The notes under the pieces are model-generated. The model was not told where the DNA came from and searched no databases. It saw nothing but the letters and a program-made list of their open reading frames with translations. Positions 41,599-51,597 of a stretch of DNA of 64,000 nucleotides are shown one piece after another; the first letter of the stretch is position 1; every line of letters starts with the position of its first letter. The position numbers were made by a program, and so were the translations under genes. Source of the stretch: Bacteroidota bacterium (lineage in GTDB: Bacteria; Bacteroidota; Bacteroidia; Flavobacteriales; Flavobacteriaceae); NCBI GenBank assembly GCA_023386585.1, contig JAEWJM010000004.1, forward strand, positions 1-64,000. The letters run 5' to 3'.

Positions 41599-42804
41599 AT
41601 GTACTATTCCTATCATCACAGTTATTTTCCAGACGATATTCTGGTGTTCATTGAAGAAATTAACAGGGAAGAAAATACTGTTATTTTCGATTTTATAGAT
41701 TCAAATGAATATTCGAAGTTTGACGCTGCGTTGCAAATTAGAAATAGTATTGAACGTGCCTCGATGGTTAAAGTTATTAATTACAGACAGCGAAGCATCA
41801 GAGAGAACACCACCTACGCAATAGACCGAAACGTACTGATGAGGATGAGTGAAAATGTCGAGCAAATTGAAAATTCTTTTTTGTTCGGTTATTCTATTAA
41901 CTTATCCAATTCTACTGAAATTCTATTTAAAGCTTCTGTAACAATCGGGGAACGCGATCGATTTGATATTGGAGCAATAGTAGGTGGAGGGAGGCAAGCA
42001 GAGATTTTAGATATTCCTTTAGGAGGAAGAATTGATATAAACGTGAGAAACGTAGGCCAAGGCAATTGGAACGAAGTTATCGCAAATCAAACTGTGAAAG
42101 TAGTTTATGACGCGGGCTGTTATATGAATGCTTCGAAAGCGGTCGTAAGAACATACATTGGCACAAAAGTAACAGAGTATTCAAACAATAAACCCTGCCT
42201 GATCCTTTCCCATTGGGATAAGGATCATTATCATGCGCTTGTGGGAATGACCGATGCAGAATTACAATGCTTTTCTTCTTTCATATGCCCGAACATTCGT
42301 CCCAATATTACAAGTCGGATATTATATGGGCGGATAGAGAACGCCATTGGAACTCATAACATTTATGCAGTCGCAAATATTGCGAAAATGAAAGGTGTTC
42401 CTCCAACTCTAGGCTTGATATCGCCACGCGGTAATAGTTTAATGATTTTTAATTCCACAATGAATAGAGATCGAAACCAAGCAGGAATTGTAATTGTTGT
42501 CAATACACATCGTTCTAGTATCATCATGCCTGGTGATTGTCATTACAAGCTTTTATCAGATGTGCTATTACCAATTTTGAATCGTACTCATGACCACAAT
42601 TTAGTGGTGCCGCATCATGGTGGTAATGCTGGTGCATATTTGTACGCAATGATGCCTGGAACCATACCTCAACATGCGGTGATCTCAGTTGGGAGAAACA
42701 GATGGGGACATCCAAAACCGGTTTATACAAGTGGCTTGACGATGAATGGATTTCAAGTGACAGATACTCAAACCTTTGCGGGCGATATAATAATAAATTT
42801 ATAA
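41599..42804 (+). CDS. ComEC-like metallo-beta-lactamase fold protein
   Basis: A 401-residue protein with a C-terminal metallo-beta-lactamase domain resembling the ComEC hydrolase. The opening NVGQGNWNEV (near 150) leads to the metal motif LSHWDKDHYHAL (near 203, HxxxDH form), IIMPGDCHYK (near 310), VVPHHGGNAGAY (near 336) and SVGRNRWGHPKPVY (near 356). The N-terminal 145 residues are a separate mixed alpha/beta region that I do not recognise. No signal or membrane segment is seen. It starts 7 bases after hsdS and is followed 17 bases later by the DUF262 gene, so the two may form an added module inside the restriction operon. Its substrate is unknown but may be nucleic acid. Confidence 0.85.
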   Translation: MYYSYHHSYFPDDILVFIEEINREENTVIFDFIDSNEYSKFDAALQIRNSIERASMVKVINYRQRSIRENTTYAIDRNVLMRMSENVEQIENSFLFGYSINLSNSTEILFKASVTIGERDRFDIGAIVGGGRQAEILDIPLGGRIDINVRNVGQGNWNEVIANQTVKVVYDAGCYMNASKAVVRTYIGTKVTEYSNNKPCLILSHWDKDHYHALVGMTDAELQCFSSFICPNIRPNITSRILYGRIENAIGTHNIYAVANIAKMKGVPPTLGLISPRGNSLMIFNSTMNRDRNQAGIVIVVNTHRSSIIMPGDCHYKLLSDVLLPILNRTHDHNLVVPHHGGNAGAYLYAMMPGTIPQHAVISVGRNRWGHPKPVYTSGLTMNGFQVTDTQTFAGDIIINL

Positions 42805-42821
42805 CATAATAAAAGTAAGAT

Positions 42822-44621
42822 ATGAAAGCAGAGGCGATGTCATTGACATTTCTGGGTAATGAAGGGCATGTGAAAATTCCCTTTTTTCAACGCGGGTATG
42901 TGTGGAATACCGAAAATTGGGAGGACATTTTGGGAGATCTTTTAGATTTCAAAAAAAGTCATTTCCTCGGGTCACTAATATTAAAACAACAAGAAAAACA
43001 AACCGGAAAACCAAAAGAAGTTCTTGTTATCGATGGACAGCAGCGACTAACGACGTTGAGCATTCTAATTAGAACCCTTTACAATAGTTTTGATGAGGAA
43101 ACACAAAAGAATTGTGACACATCTTTAATGCATTACCTTTTCTTTAAAAAGAATCAAACTGATAAGACATATCATGTAAAGATTTCACACTCAAAAATCG
43201 ACAAAAAATATTTTCAAAAAGTCATTAAAAAAGAAATAACGCCTGAAGAGTACGATGCTATAATTGTTGAAAATCCGACTGTTAAGACGCTAAATGCGAG
43301 CAACAAAGTTTTGCAGTGTTACAAATTCTTCACTGAAAAACTTAAAGGTGTAGATGAAGAAAGTCGATTAACTCTTTTTAATCGCCTTCTTGACCAGGAT
43401 AACAAAATTCTTGTAATTATTGACTTATCTGAAAGGGAAGACGAGCAGTCAATTTTTGATACCATAAATAGCGCCGGAGTAAGGTTAAGTGCAGCAGACA
43501 TTGTGAAAAATGCCTTATTCCAGAAGGCGCTTGATTTGTTTGACAGCCAGGAAGAGGTGGAAACTTTATACCAAGATAATTGGGATGATGTATTTTCCTC
43601 AGACGAGGAAGCAATTGCTTTCTGGGATACTCCTCGTTCGACAGGCCGTTTAATGAGAGACAATATTGAAATTTTGTTGCACTCGATCTCGGTCATAAAA
43701 GGTTTTTTTGATCCTGATAAACATACTCTCTCGGATTTGTCGACGCTTTACAAAGAATTTATAAAAGCGATTGACAAAAAAAAGCTACAGGCTTTCATTG
43801 AAGAAATTGCTAAATACGCAAAATTGTTCCGTGAAAAAATCATGGTATTTGATAGAAGTATGCTGTTCTCATACGACAATAACCACGCACGACTTTTTCA
43901 TGTGCTCGGTGTTTGCGAGGTCTCGACTTTTCATCCATATATACTTCACTTATTTTTTAAATATGATCAAGATCAGGATACGCTCGAAAAAGAATTGAAA
44001 AAGGTCGAGAATTTAATTGTTCGTCGCATGATTACTAAAGCTGAAACCAAAAACTATAATAAATGGTGTAAGGAATTCATAACTAAAAATTCTGCAATTG
44101 ACCAACGGATTGCAGAGCACGGTGATCATGACGTCGTAAGCGGTATTTCATATATCGCTAATAAACCCGCCACATTAATCCTTTTCTGGGTGGAACTATA
44201 TCGTAGACATAACGATCGGATGCAGTCAGTGAAAGAGCTTAAATATAATTACTCTCTCGAACACGTGATGCCACAAAAGTGGGAACAATATTGGAATAAC
44301 GTACCTGTAGTAGATAACGATGCCAGCACAATAAAAGACGTAGACCTGGCTAAAAAAGAACGTGTTTCAAAAATTTATTCAATTGGAAACATGACGCTAT
44401 TAAATAGCTCTTTAAATACTTCTTTAAGGAATTTTGAGTTCGCTCGAAAGATTGAAGGGGAAGGAAGAAAAAAAGGAATGAGACACTACGCCGACTTAGG
44501 AATTACCAAATTAGACATATTGCACCCTTTTGACAAAGGCGACAAAATATGGAATGAAACAAAAATTGCCTCAAGAACGGAAAATCTTGCGAAAGATATT
44601 CTAGAAATTTGGAGCAATTGA
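42822..44621 (+). CDS. GmrSD-type DUF262/DUF1524 enzyme
   Basis: A 599-residue fusion of the DUF262 (GmrS-like) and DUF1524 (GmrD-like, HNH) domains. The N-terminal ParB-like motif is VIDGQQRLTTLSIL (near residue 70) with IPFFQRGYVW (near 20), which bind or hydrolyse nucleotide. The C-terminal nuclease motif is YSLEHVMPQKWEQ (near 476), with IYSIGNMTLLNSSLN (near 518) completing the HNH fold. GmrSD and BrxU cleave modified phage DNA. Length matches single-chain members. It lies between the MBL gene and hsdM, two bases before the latter's start. Confidence 0.93.
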   Translation: MKAEAMSLTFLGNEGHVKIPFFQRGYVWNTENWEDILGDLLDFKKSHFLGSLILKQQEKQTGKPKEVLVIDGQQRLTTLSILIRTLYNSFDEETQKNCDTSLMHYLFFKKNQTDKTYHVKISHSKIDKKYFQKVIKKEITPEEYDAIIVENPTVKTLNASNKVLQCYKFFTEKLKGVDEESRLTLFNRLLDQDNKILVIIDLSEREDEQSIFDTINSAGVRLSAADIVKNALFQKALDLFDSQEEVETLYQDNWDDVFSSDEEAIAFWDTPRSTGRLMRDNIEILLHSISVIKGFFDPDKHTLSDLSTLYKEFIKAIDKKKLQAFIEEIAKYAKLFREKIMVFDRSMLFSYDNNHARLFHVLGVCEVSTFHPYILHLFFKYDQDQDTLEKELKKVENLIVRRMITKAETKNYNKWCKEFITKNSAIDQRIAEHGDHDVVSGISYIANKPATLILFWVELYRRHNDRMQSVKELKYNYSLEHVMPQKWEQYWNNVPVVDNDASTIKDVDLAKKERVSKIYSIGNMTLLNSSLNTSLRNFEFARKIEGEGRKKGMRHYADLGITKLDILHPFDKGDKIWNETKIASRTENLAKDILEIWSN

Positions 44622-44623
44622 TT

Positions 44624-46123
44624 ATGAGCACTACTACCTCCTCCATAGTCTCCAAAGTCTGGGCCTTCTGCCAAACCCTCCGCGATGACGGCGTCGGTTA
44701 CGGCGATTACCTCGAACAGCTTACTTATCTCCTATTTCTAAAAATGGCAGATGAGTACTCAAAGCCGCCACACAATCGCAAAATGCCCATCCCGGAAACC
44801 TATGCCTGGGAAACACTGACGAGCAAAAGCGGCACCGATCTCGAAGCCCATTACAACCACATGCTTCGCGAACTGGCGAAAGAAAAAGGCATCTTGGGGC
44901 AAATCTTTGTCAAAAGCCAGAACAAGATTCAAGACCCGGCAAAGCTATATAAGCTGATTGCATTGATCAATGCCGAGAACTGGATCTTGATGGGCGTCAA
45001 AGACAAAGGCGACATTTATGAAGGGCTTTTAGAGAAGAACGCCGAAGATACTAAGAGTGGCGCAGGCCAGTATTTTACGCCACGCCCATTGATCAAAGCG
45101 ATGGTAGAATGCCTTCGCCCCGAGCCGATGAAAACCATTGCCGACCCGGCGTGTGGAACAGGCGGTTTCTTTCTTGCGGCATACGACTGGATCGTGGAAA
45201 ACCGCAAAGACCAACTCGATAAAGACGCATTAAAATTCCTGAAATACGAGACGTTCTTTGGCAATGAGATCGTGGCGAGTACACGCAGGCTTGCCTTGAT
45301 GAACCTGTTCCTGCATAACATTGGCGATATCGATTCGGATAATTTTATTTCCCCTAACGACTCGTTGATTACCGATTCGGGTACGCGATACGACTATATC
45401 TTAGCCAATCCGCCTTTCGGCAAGAAAAGCTCAATGACCTTTACCAACGAGGAAGGCGAACAGGAAAAAGAAGACCTGACGTATAACCGCCAGGATTTTT
45501 GGGTGACCACGAGCAACAAACAATTGAACTTTGTGCAGCACATCCGGACGATGCTCAAAACGACCGGGCAGGCTGCTGTGGTATTGCCCGATAACGTTTT
45601 ATTTGAGGGCGGCGTCGGTGAAACCGTGCGTAAAAAGTTGTTGGAAACCACCGACCTGCACACGATACTTCGGTTGCCTACGGGAATTTTCTACGCGAAT
45701 GGCGTCAAGGCCAACGTGCTGTTCTTTGACGGCAAACCTTCAAGCAAAGACCCCTGGACGAAAGAAGTTTGGGTGTATGACTACCGGACGAATGTGCACC
45801 ACACGCTAAAGAAAAATCCATTAAAGCTCAGCGATCTGCAGGATTTCATCAAATTGTACAATCCTGAGAACCGGCATAAGCGCGAAGAAACTTATAATGT
45901 TGAAAGCAATCCTGAAGGACGCTGGAGAAAATTTAGTTATGACGAAATCATTGCGCGAGACAAGACCAGTCTGGATATTACATGGCTAAAAGACAAGTCG
46001 CTCGCTGACCTTGATAATCTTCCTGATCCTGATGTATTGGCATTGGAAATTATTGAGAATATTGAAAGTGGGTTGGAAAGTTTTCGGAGTGTGCTTACAG
46101 CGCTGAACAAAATCTCTGAGTAA
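44624..46123 (+). CDS. hsdM: Type I restriction enzyme, HsdM methyltransferase
   Basis: A 499-residue N6-adenine methyltransferase subunit. It begins with a helical HsdM N-terminal domain (SIVSKVWAFCQTLRDDGVGY). The AdoMet site has AGQYFTPRPLIKAMV and DPACGTGGFFLAAYDWI (near 175), and the catalytic motif is ILANPPFGKKSS (near 260). It methylates host DNA at sites chosen by HsdS. Unusually it is separated from hsdS by two other genes. The ATG at 44624 follows the DUF262 stop; mcrB overlaps its stop by one base (TAATG). Confidence 0.96.
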   Translation: MSTTTSSIVSKVWAFCQTLRDDGVGYGDYLEQLTYLLFLKMADEYSKPPHNRKMPIPETYAWETLTSKSGTDLEAHYNHMLRELAKEKGILGQIFVKSQNKIQDPAKLYKLIALINAENWILMGVKDKGDIYEGLLEKNAEDTKSGAGQYFTPRPLIKAMVECLRPEPMKTIADPACGTGGFFLAAYDWIVENRKDQLDKDALKFLKYETFFGNEIVASTRRLALMNLFLHNIGDIDSDNFISPNDSLITDSGTRYDYILANPPFGKKSSMTFTNEEGEQEKEDLTYNRQDFWVTTSNKQLNFVQHIRTMLKTTGQAAVVLPDNVLFEGGVGETVRKKLLETTDLHTILRLPTGIFYANGVKANVLFFDGKPSSKDPWTKEVWVYDYRTNVHHTLKKNPLKLSDLQDFIKLYNPENRHKREETYNVESNPEGRWRKFSYDEIIARDKTSLDITWLKDKSLADLDNLPDPDVLALEIIENIESGLESFRSVLTALNKISE

Positions 46124-49100
46124 TGGATCAAAAGTTAAAAAAGCGTATTGACAAATTCGACAATCCAGAGGCAGTAAGATTCTTTTTTGAATTATTACGA
46201 ACTTTAATTCGAAAAGCTAACATAGATGAATCTGATGGAAGGCTTTCAATTAATGTAAGGAATGACTACCGTAAAAGAATATCTGTTAGTATCAATAGTC
46301 GACTGGTCTTGTTTATCCAAAGAGACGTTCAGTTTGGGCTGCTGTTAAACGAGGCGTTTTTAGACCAGGTACAACATATTCCTATTTTAAAGAAGGAAAC
46401 TTTTGCAAGACAGCAACCGGCTGCATCCCTTCTTTATTTTGACTTTGACGTTGTTAGAGGCCATATCGAAACCATTATGCCTTTATGGTTGCAAAGCTGC
46501 CTGGAATATCTACCCGCACAAGAAAAATCACAGTACCGCCATCACCATATTAGTGAACTATATGAGATCGCCAATAATCAGGAAATGCTGGAGGAATATC
46601 TAAGATATGCCGGCACCTTCAATGTTAAGCGTGCATTTATCCATTGGATGATAAGAACTGACGGAACTGATAGAAATTATTTTTCAAGTCAGTTTGGATC
46701 TGATGAATACCGATTTAGTAAAGAAATTGATGAATACGAGGATGTTTATCGGCAGCAGTTTAACGCAGAACTTTTCCTTGTATTCCCGGAAAACGTCCAA
46801 GGCAAATTAGAAGAGCTTCAGGCGAATTTATATTCAAAGCAAAATGAGTTTTCAGAATATAACCGAAAGAAAGCATCCGGCCGACCCACTGCTATATTAG
46901 GAACCCAGAATTACTTTAAGTTTTTAAAAGAGTTCTTTCATTCTAAACAACCTATGGAAAAAAGTTCTTTACGGGAAAAGTTGCTTCCTTATATTGAGAG
47001 GTATAAAAAACTTATCAGTGAGCCCGGATCATATAGTGAAATATACAAATGGGAATCACTTCAAAACTTCAAGAATCATTGGGACTTAGCCGCGGTTGAT
47101 CTGCCCCAGATGATCGAGAACGCCTTGCCCGGCTCAAACAATTTATGGAGCAGCAATAATTATTACCCTGTTGCGATGCTTAAAGGTTTTGCTGAAACAA
47201 ACCCTCAAGGTGTGTCAAATGCAATAACGGCGCTTTATGATGAAAGTGAACCGCTCGAAAAGAGAATTCAAGAATACCGCGAAGCGATGGATACGCTGCT
47301 GCGGGAAGATAGTATTAAAAGAAACCAGGAAAACAAATCGAACTATCAGGATGGGCGGACAATTGCCTTGCTGCTTGCTTTCCAATATCCTGACAAACAC
47401 TTCCTTTTCAAATTCAATATCTTAAAAGCCTTTTGTAATAAATTTGGTTATGAAGCTCCTAAAAAAGGCGACGTGGTCAATCAAGTATTAACTAATGAGT
47501 CGCTCAATAAGGAAGTTAAGGAAATATTGGAAGACGATGATGATTTGCTAAAGCTGCATGAGATGCGCTTAACGCCAAATTCATATCGCGACGACAATAA
47601 TAATCTTTTGGCGCAAGACTTTATTTATGCTACGGTAACCTATTTGAACGATGATGCCAAATATTACTTGGTCGGATCGTTTTGGGATACCTCGACGCCA
47701 CAAGATCAGACACTGCGTTTTGTAGAAGAAGGGACTTGGGTTAATGGGTACACTGATAGATTTAATGATGATGTTAGGAAGGTAAAGCCAGGTAGTAGGA
47801 TTGCCATCAAGTCGGCGTTTGTGCGGGAAAAAACTAAGTCTGTGATGGCTATTAAGGCTCGGGGCGTTGTCATCGAAAATCTAAATGATGGGCAGACACT
47901 TCAGGTTGATTGGGAACAAAACTTCGTACCGTTTGAAGTGAGCTTTGGCGGCTACCTGACCACCATTAAAGAAGTTACAAATCGAAGCCATATCGAAGCA
48001 ATCTGGGGCGAAAAAGAACTAGTGAACGATGATTTGCAAAGTACAAAACACCTGAAAAAAGCGCCGTTAAATCAGATATTGTATGGTCCGCCTGGCACGG
48101 GGAAAACATACGAAACCAAGAATCTCGCGGTTAACATTGCAGATCCCACCTTCATTGTGCCGAAAGAATTCGGCGATACAGAAAAACGAAAACGAATTAC
48201 CGCCAGATATCAGGAACTTGTCGACAATGGGCAAATCGTGTTCTGTACCTTCCACCAAAGCATGAGCTATGAGGATTTTGTAGAAGGCATCAAACCCGAA
48301 ACAATTGGCGACAACATCAGTTACAGCGTCCAACCCGGCGTATTTAAAGACCTCTGTGAAAAGGCTGGTGTTAAAAGCAATTCCAATTTTGAAGATGTGA
48401 TCGAACGGTTCAAGACTGACGTGATCGCAAACGAACCCATTAAAATTAATACGGGCAGAAGTAAATTTGATGTCTTTTACCGCGGCGGCCTGACTTTTAA
48501 AGTTAATCCTGAAGAGTCGGAGAAAGAAAATCCAAATTACTCGGCAAGCATCGAGAATATGCGGAAATTCTACCAAACGAATTCGCTTAAAGGAATCTAC
48601 AACCCTTCTTACGTAAGCGGAATTGTAAACCATTTATATGAAAAGTACGGTTTAGTCCAGTACAATACTGTTTCCGATTCACCAAACAAAGACTATGTGT
48701 TGATCATCGATGAGATTAACCGCGGTAATGTTTCGGCAATTTTCGGAGAGCTCATTACGCTCTTGGAAGCCGACAAGAGGATCGGCCAACGCGAAGAAGT
48801 ATTGGCTAAACTGCCCTATTCAAAAGATTCTTTTGGCGTGCCTGCAAATGTGCATATCATCGGCACGATGAACACCGCTGACCGCAGCGTTGAAGCGTTA
48901 GACACTGCCCTTCGCCGTCGATTTTCCTTCAAGGAAATCATGTCTGAGCCTAGGTTACTTCAAGAGATTGGCTTCGATGGGTTTACGCTCGACGAGGTGC
49001 TTGTTGCGATCAATCAGCGCATAGAGGTGTTGCTTGACCGTGATCATACGATTGGTCATTCCTACTTCATCAAAATCAAAAATGGCGACACTGAGGCTTT

Positions 49101-49344
49101 GCGAAATGCATTTAAAAATTGCATTGTCCCACTACTGCAGGAATATTTTTATGGTGACTATGAAAAAATAGCTCTCGTGCTTGGAAAAGGATTTGTCAGA
49201 AAAAAACAGGCTGCCCAATTCTCATTCGCATCCTTCGATGACGTAGAAATTCCTGAAACAGGTGCTCAATTCGAACTGATTCAGGATGTGGATAATATCG
49301 AAGAAGCGGTTGGCTTGCTTTTGAACCGAAATGGCCAGTCCTAA
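46123..49344 (+). CDS. mcrB: McrB-like AAA+ GTPase
   Basis: A 1073-residue protein. The C-terminal AAA+ motor has Walker A as ILYGPPGTGKTYET (near 655), Walker B as VLIIDEINRGNVS (near 860) and a sensor/arginine region IIGTMNTADRSVEALD then ALRRRFSFKEI (near 915-935). McrB motors use GTP and assemble with McrC to cut modified DNA. The N-terminal 640 residues are much longer than in E. coli McrB. They include a middle part (SLQNFKNHWDLAAVDLPQMI) similar in style to other McrB N-termini and a region near 505-620 that may read DNA modification. The start overlaps hsdM, so both are in one operon. Confidence 0.94.
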   Translation: MDQKLKKRIDKFDNPEAVRFFFELLRTLIRKANIDESDGRLSINVRNDYRKRISVSINSRLVLFIQRDVQFGLLLNEAFLDQVQHIPILKKETFARQQPAASLLYFDFDVVRGHIETIMPLWLQSCLEYLPAQEKSQYRHHHISELYEIANNQEMLEEYLRYAGTFNVKRAFIHWMIRTDGTDRNYFSSQFGSDEYRFSKEIDEYEDVYRQQFNAELFLVFPENVQGKLEELQANLYSKQNEFSEYNRKKASGRPTAILGTQNYFKFLKEFFHSKQPMEKSSLREKLLPYIERYKKLISEPGSYSEIYKWESLQNFKNHWDLAAVDLPQMIENALPGSNNLWSSNNYYPVAMLKGFAETNPQGVSNAITALYDESEPLEKRIQEYREAMDTLLREDSIKRNQENKSNYQDGRTIALLLAFQYPDKHFLFKFNILKAFCNKFGYEAPKKGDVVNQVLTNESLNKEVKEILEDDDDLLKLHEMRLTPNSYRDDNNNLLAQDFIYATVTYLNDDAKYYLVGSFWDTSTPQDQTLRFVEEGTWVNGYTDRFNDDVRKVKPGSRIAIKSAFVREKTKSVMAIKARGVVIENLNDGQTLQVDWEQNFVPFEVSFGGYLTTIKEVTNRSHIEAIWGEKELVNDDLQSTKHLKKAPLNQILYGPPGTGKTYETKNLAVNIADPTFIVPKEFGDTEKRKRITARYQELVDNGQIVFCTFHQSMSYEDFVEGIKPETIGDNISYSVQPGVFKDLCEKAGVKSNSNFEDVIERFKTDVIANEPIKINTGRSKFDVFYRGGLTFKVNPEESEKENPNYSASIENMRKFYQTNSLKGIYNPSYVSGIVNHLYEKYGLVQYNTVSDSPNKDYVLIIDEINRGNVSAIFGELITLLEADKRIGQREEVLAKLPYSKDSFGVPANVHIIGTMNTADRSVEALDTALRRRFSFKEIMSEPRLLQEIGFDGFTLDEVLVAINQRIEVLLDRDHTIGHSYFIKIKNGDTEALRNAFKNCIVPLLQEYFYGDYEKIALVLGKGFVRKKQAAQFSFASFDDVEIPETGAQFELIQDVDNIEEAVGLLLNRNGQS

Positions 49345-50578
49345 GCCGCCGATTCAGGTGTTTGAACACCAAACGCTTCATTTCGGACGTGATGGAGAGC
49401 TGTCTGTGTTCAAAGAAAAACATTTCAATGCGCTGGTAAAACTCAATGAGCTTCACGACAACCAGTATTTTACCGTTGTTCATAAAGGGATTAAGTTCAA
49501 GCAATTTGTTGGTGTCATTCAGGTCGATGACCTGACATTGGAGATACTTCCAAAAATTGATAATGCTCCGGGGTCAAAAAATGATTGGCAACGCGTATTG
49601 ATTGAGATGCTGCGCATAACTAAAAAGCTTGATGTTCATGATGTAGGCGAAGCGCACATCACAAAACAGAACATCCACCTTTTGGACATCTACTTTGATT
49701 GGTTCCTTCGGGAAGTAAAGCTGCTGGTTCACCAAGGTTTGATCAAGAAGTATTACCGAGAAACTTCAAACGTACGAGCACTAAAAGGGAAGCTTGAATT
49801 TGCAGGACACATCCGGCAGAATATTATCCATAAAGAGCGATTCTTCACGACACATCAGATCTACGATAAAGACCATCTGATTCACCGGGTTCTTGCAAAA
49901 GCACTTGACGTGGTAGCAAGCGTTTCAAAAGGCGGAAACCTCAACAGCCGTTGCAAAATAGTTCAACTTGATTTTCCTGAAGTTGCTGAAATAGACGTAA
50001 ATGTGTCAACATTCGAAAAAATTGTACTGGATCGAAAGTCCAGACCTTATGAGACGGCATTAAAGATTGCCCGGTTGATCATCCTGAATTATGCACCAAA
50101 CGTTTCGTCAGGTAGGGAGAACATGATCGCGTTGTTGTTTGACATGAATTTGCTTTGGGAGGAATATGTGCTTGCGCGCCTAAAGCAGGTTGCGGGTGAT
50201 CATAAAGTATATCGACAACAGTCTAAGGTATTCTGGAAAAACATAACAATAAGACCTGATATTGTTATCATAAAAAGCGAAAAAAAGCTTATCATAGACA
50301 CAAAGTGGAAGGCACTAAAAGATGGAAAGCCATCGACTGATGACCTGCGGCAAATGTATGTCTACAACGATTATTGGAAATCATCGAAAGCAATGCTTCT
50401 CTATCCGTCTACCATTTCCAAGCGTGTTATATTTAATTCTTACAATGCCATCTCATCAACATCGGTTCATCATAAATGCGGCATTGGAGAGATTTCAATC
50501 TTCAAAAGTGGTACTACAACGCTGGATGCTGATTTTGGAACCACATTATTGTCCTGGCTTGATGAACCGTCCCATTAG
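49331..50578 (+). CDS. mcrC: McrC-like nuclease subunit
   Basis: A 415-residue McrC protein. The N-terminal part (about 1-130) is the McrB-contacting region (VDDLTLEILPKIDN). The C-terminal PD-(D/E)xK nuclease has the motif RPDIVII ... LIIDTKWKALK (about 308-328), with the Asp, Asp and Lys of the active site. Other family features are ETSNVRALKGKLEF and MIALLFDMNLLWEEYV. It cuts DNA when stimulated by McrB translocation. The start overlaps the mcrB stop by 14 bases. It is the last gene of the defence island. Confidence 0.95.
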   Translation: MASPKPPIQVFEHQTLHFGRDGELSVFKEKHFNALVKLNELHDNQYFTVVHKGIKFKQFVGVIQVDDLTLEILPKIDNAPGSKNDWQRVLIEMLRITKKLDVHDVGEAHITKQNIHLLDIYFDWFLREVKLLVHQGLIKKYYRETSNVRALKGKLEFAGHIRQNIIHKERFFTTHQIYDKDHLIHRVLAKALDVVASVSKGGNLNSRCKIVQLDFPEVAEIDVNVSTFEKIVLDRKSRPYETALKIARLIILNYAPNVSSGRENMIALLFDMNLLWEEYVLARLKQVAGDHKVYRQQSKVFWKNITIRPDIVIIKSEKKLIIDTKWKALKDGKPSTDDLRQMYVYNDYWKSSKAMLLYPSTISKRVIFNSYNAISSTSVHHKCGIGEISIFKSGTTTLDADFGTTLLSWLDEPSH

Positions 50579-50872
50579 ATTAATGATCATCGCCACCTGG
50601 AATCTCGAACGCCTAAAGTCACCAAAGAAGCTTCCGCTCATCTTGCAATTGCGCCGCCAGAAAATTCCTTGCAAGGTTGCAGTCCGCGGTCAGCGGTTAG
50701 CCAACAGTTCCCGCTGACCCAGATACCGCCAACTTCCAGTCCGGCCATCAACCAATTTTCAATTGTACTTTTCCATCAGATACAAATTGACAGCGAAATC
50801 ACCCGTTGCTGCTAATTAAACTACATCATTAATTTCATACATTAGCGAGAGCCTTACAATAGGAATTATTTT

Positions 50873-51508
50873 ATGAGCGATACATATCAGGACATTTATA
50901 TCAAAAGAGATGGCGAGTTCGTCAGCCTTAAAGATGACGTAGCAGATTTTTGCGAGAAATACATCAAACCGGTTCATCCCGAACATTGGAATTGGGCAAA
51001 ACGAGATTTTGAAGACACGACCAATGATCCCACCATCGCGGAAGCCCGCGCCATTCGAAATGTGATCTACCAAGATTTGACTGGAGGCGAACCCGCTATC
51101 GACTTGTCGACAATTGACAATGTCGAAGCCATCAAGGCGTACCTGAGTCCACAGAGCGTTCACGAACAATTCAATATGGAAGAATTCGCGTATGCCCTGA
51201 AAGTCGAACTGGAGCATGGAAAGCTAAAGGCAGTGAACGTCACAAACAACCACCCTTTCCTGACAGCGATGATCGCTCTTGCCCACATGACCGAGAGCCT
51301 GACCTATTACAAAAGACTACAGATTATGGAGGCTGAAGGAGAAATGTATGAGCTGGTTAGAAAGATTGAGGCCGCGCCAAACGACAAGCAAGAATTGCAA
51401 AAGGAGTTGGTTGAAACTGTCGGCAAACTCACCGAATACAGAAAGCAATTAGACGAAAGGCTCAACCGCATGGATGATATCCCGGTGCTGGAAAAAATTG
51501 GTGATTAA
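50873..51508 (+). CDS. DUF5661-like helical protein
   Basis: A 211-residue helical protein. The middle section EEFAYALKVELEHGKLKAVN and NHPFLTAMIALAHMTESLTY resembles DUF5661-like proteins, in which an EHG motif precedes an ALAHMxE..xYY pattern. The C-terminus is a charged helix (APNDKQELQKELVETVGKLT) that may form a coiled coil. Function is unknown; relatives are often seen in phage- or element-linked contexts, but this is only an impression. It lies about 295 bases after mcrC. Confidence 0.6.
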   Translation: MSDTYQDIYIKRDGEFVSLKDDVADFCEKYIKPVHPEHWNWAKRDFEDTTNDPTIAEARAIRNVIYQDLTGGEPAIDLSTIDNVEAIKAYLSPQSVHEQFNMEEFAYALKVELEHGKLKAVNVTNNHPFLTAMIALAHMTESLTYYKRLQIMEAEGEMYELVRKIEAAPNDKQELQKELVETVGKLTEYRKQLDERLNRMDDIPVLEKIGD

Positions 51509-51597
51509 ATTCCTGAAGTACACGCGCGATTTTGGCAACAGGAAAAATCACTATTAGAAATTAGTAAAACCGATCTCAGTCTGCACCGGGTGCCGCA

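Noticed and set aside
42822..44621. Part of a BREX system (BrxU-like)
   Set aside because: No other BREX genes (pglX, pglZ, brxC) are present; a stand-alone GmrSD-type enzyme fits better.
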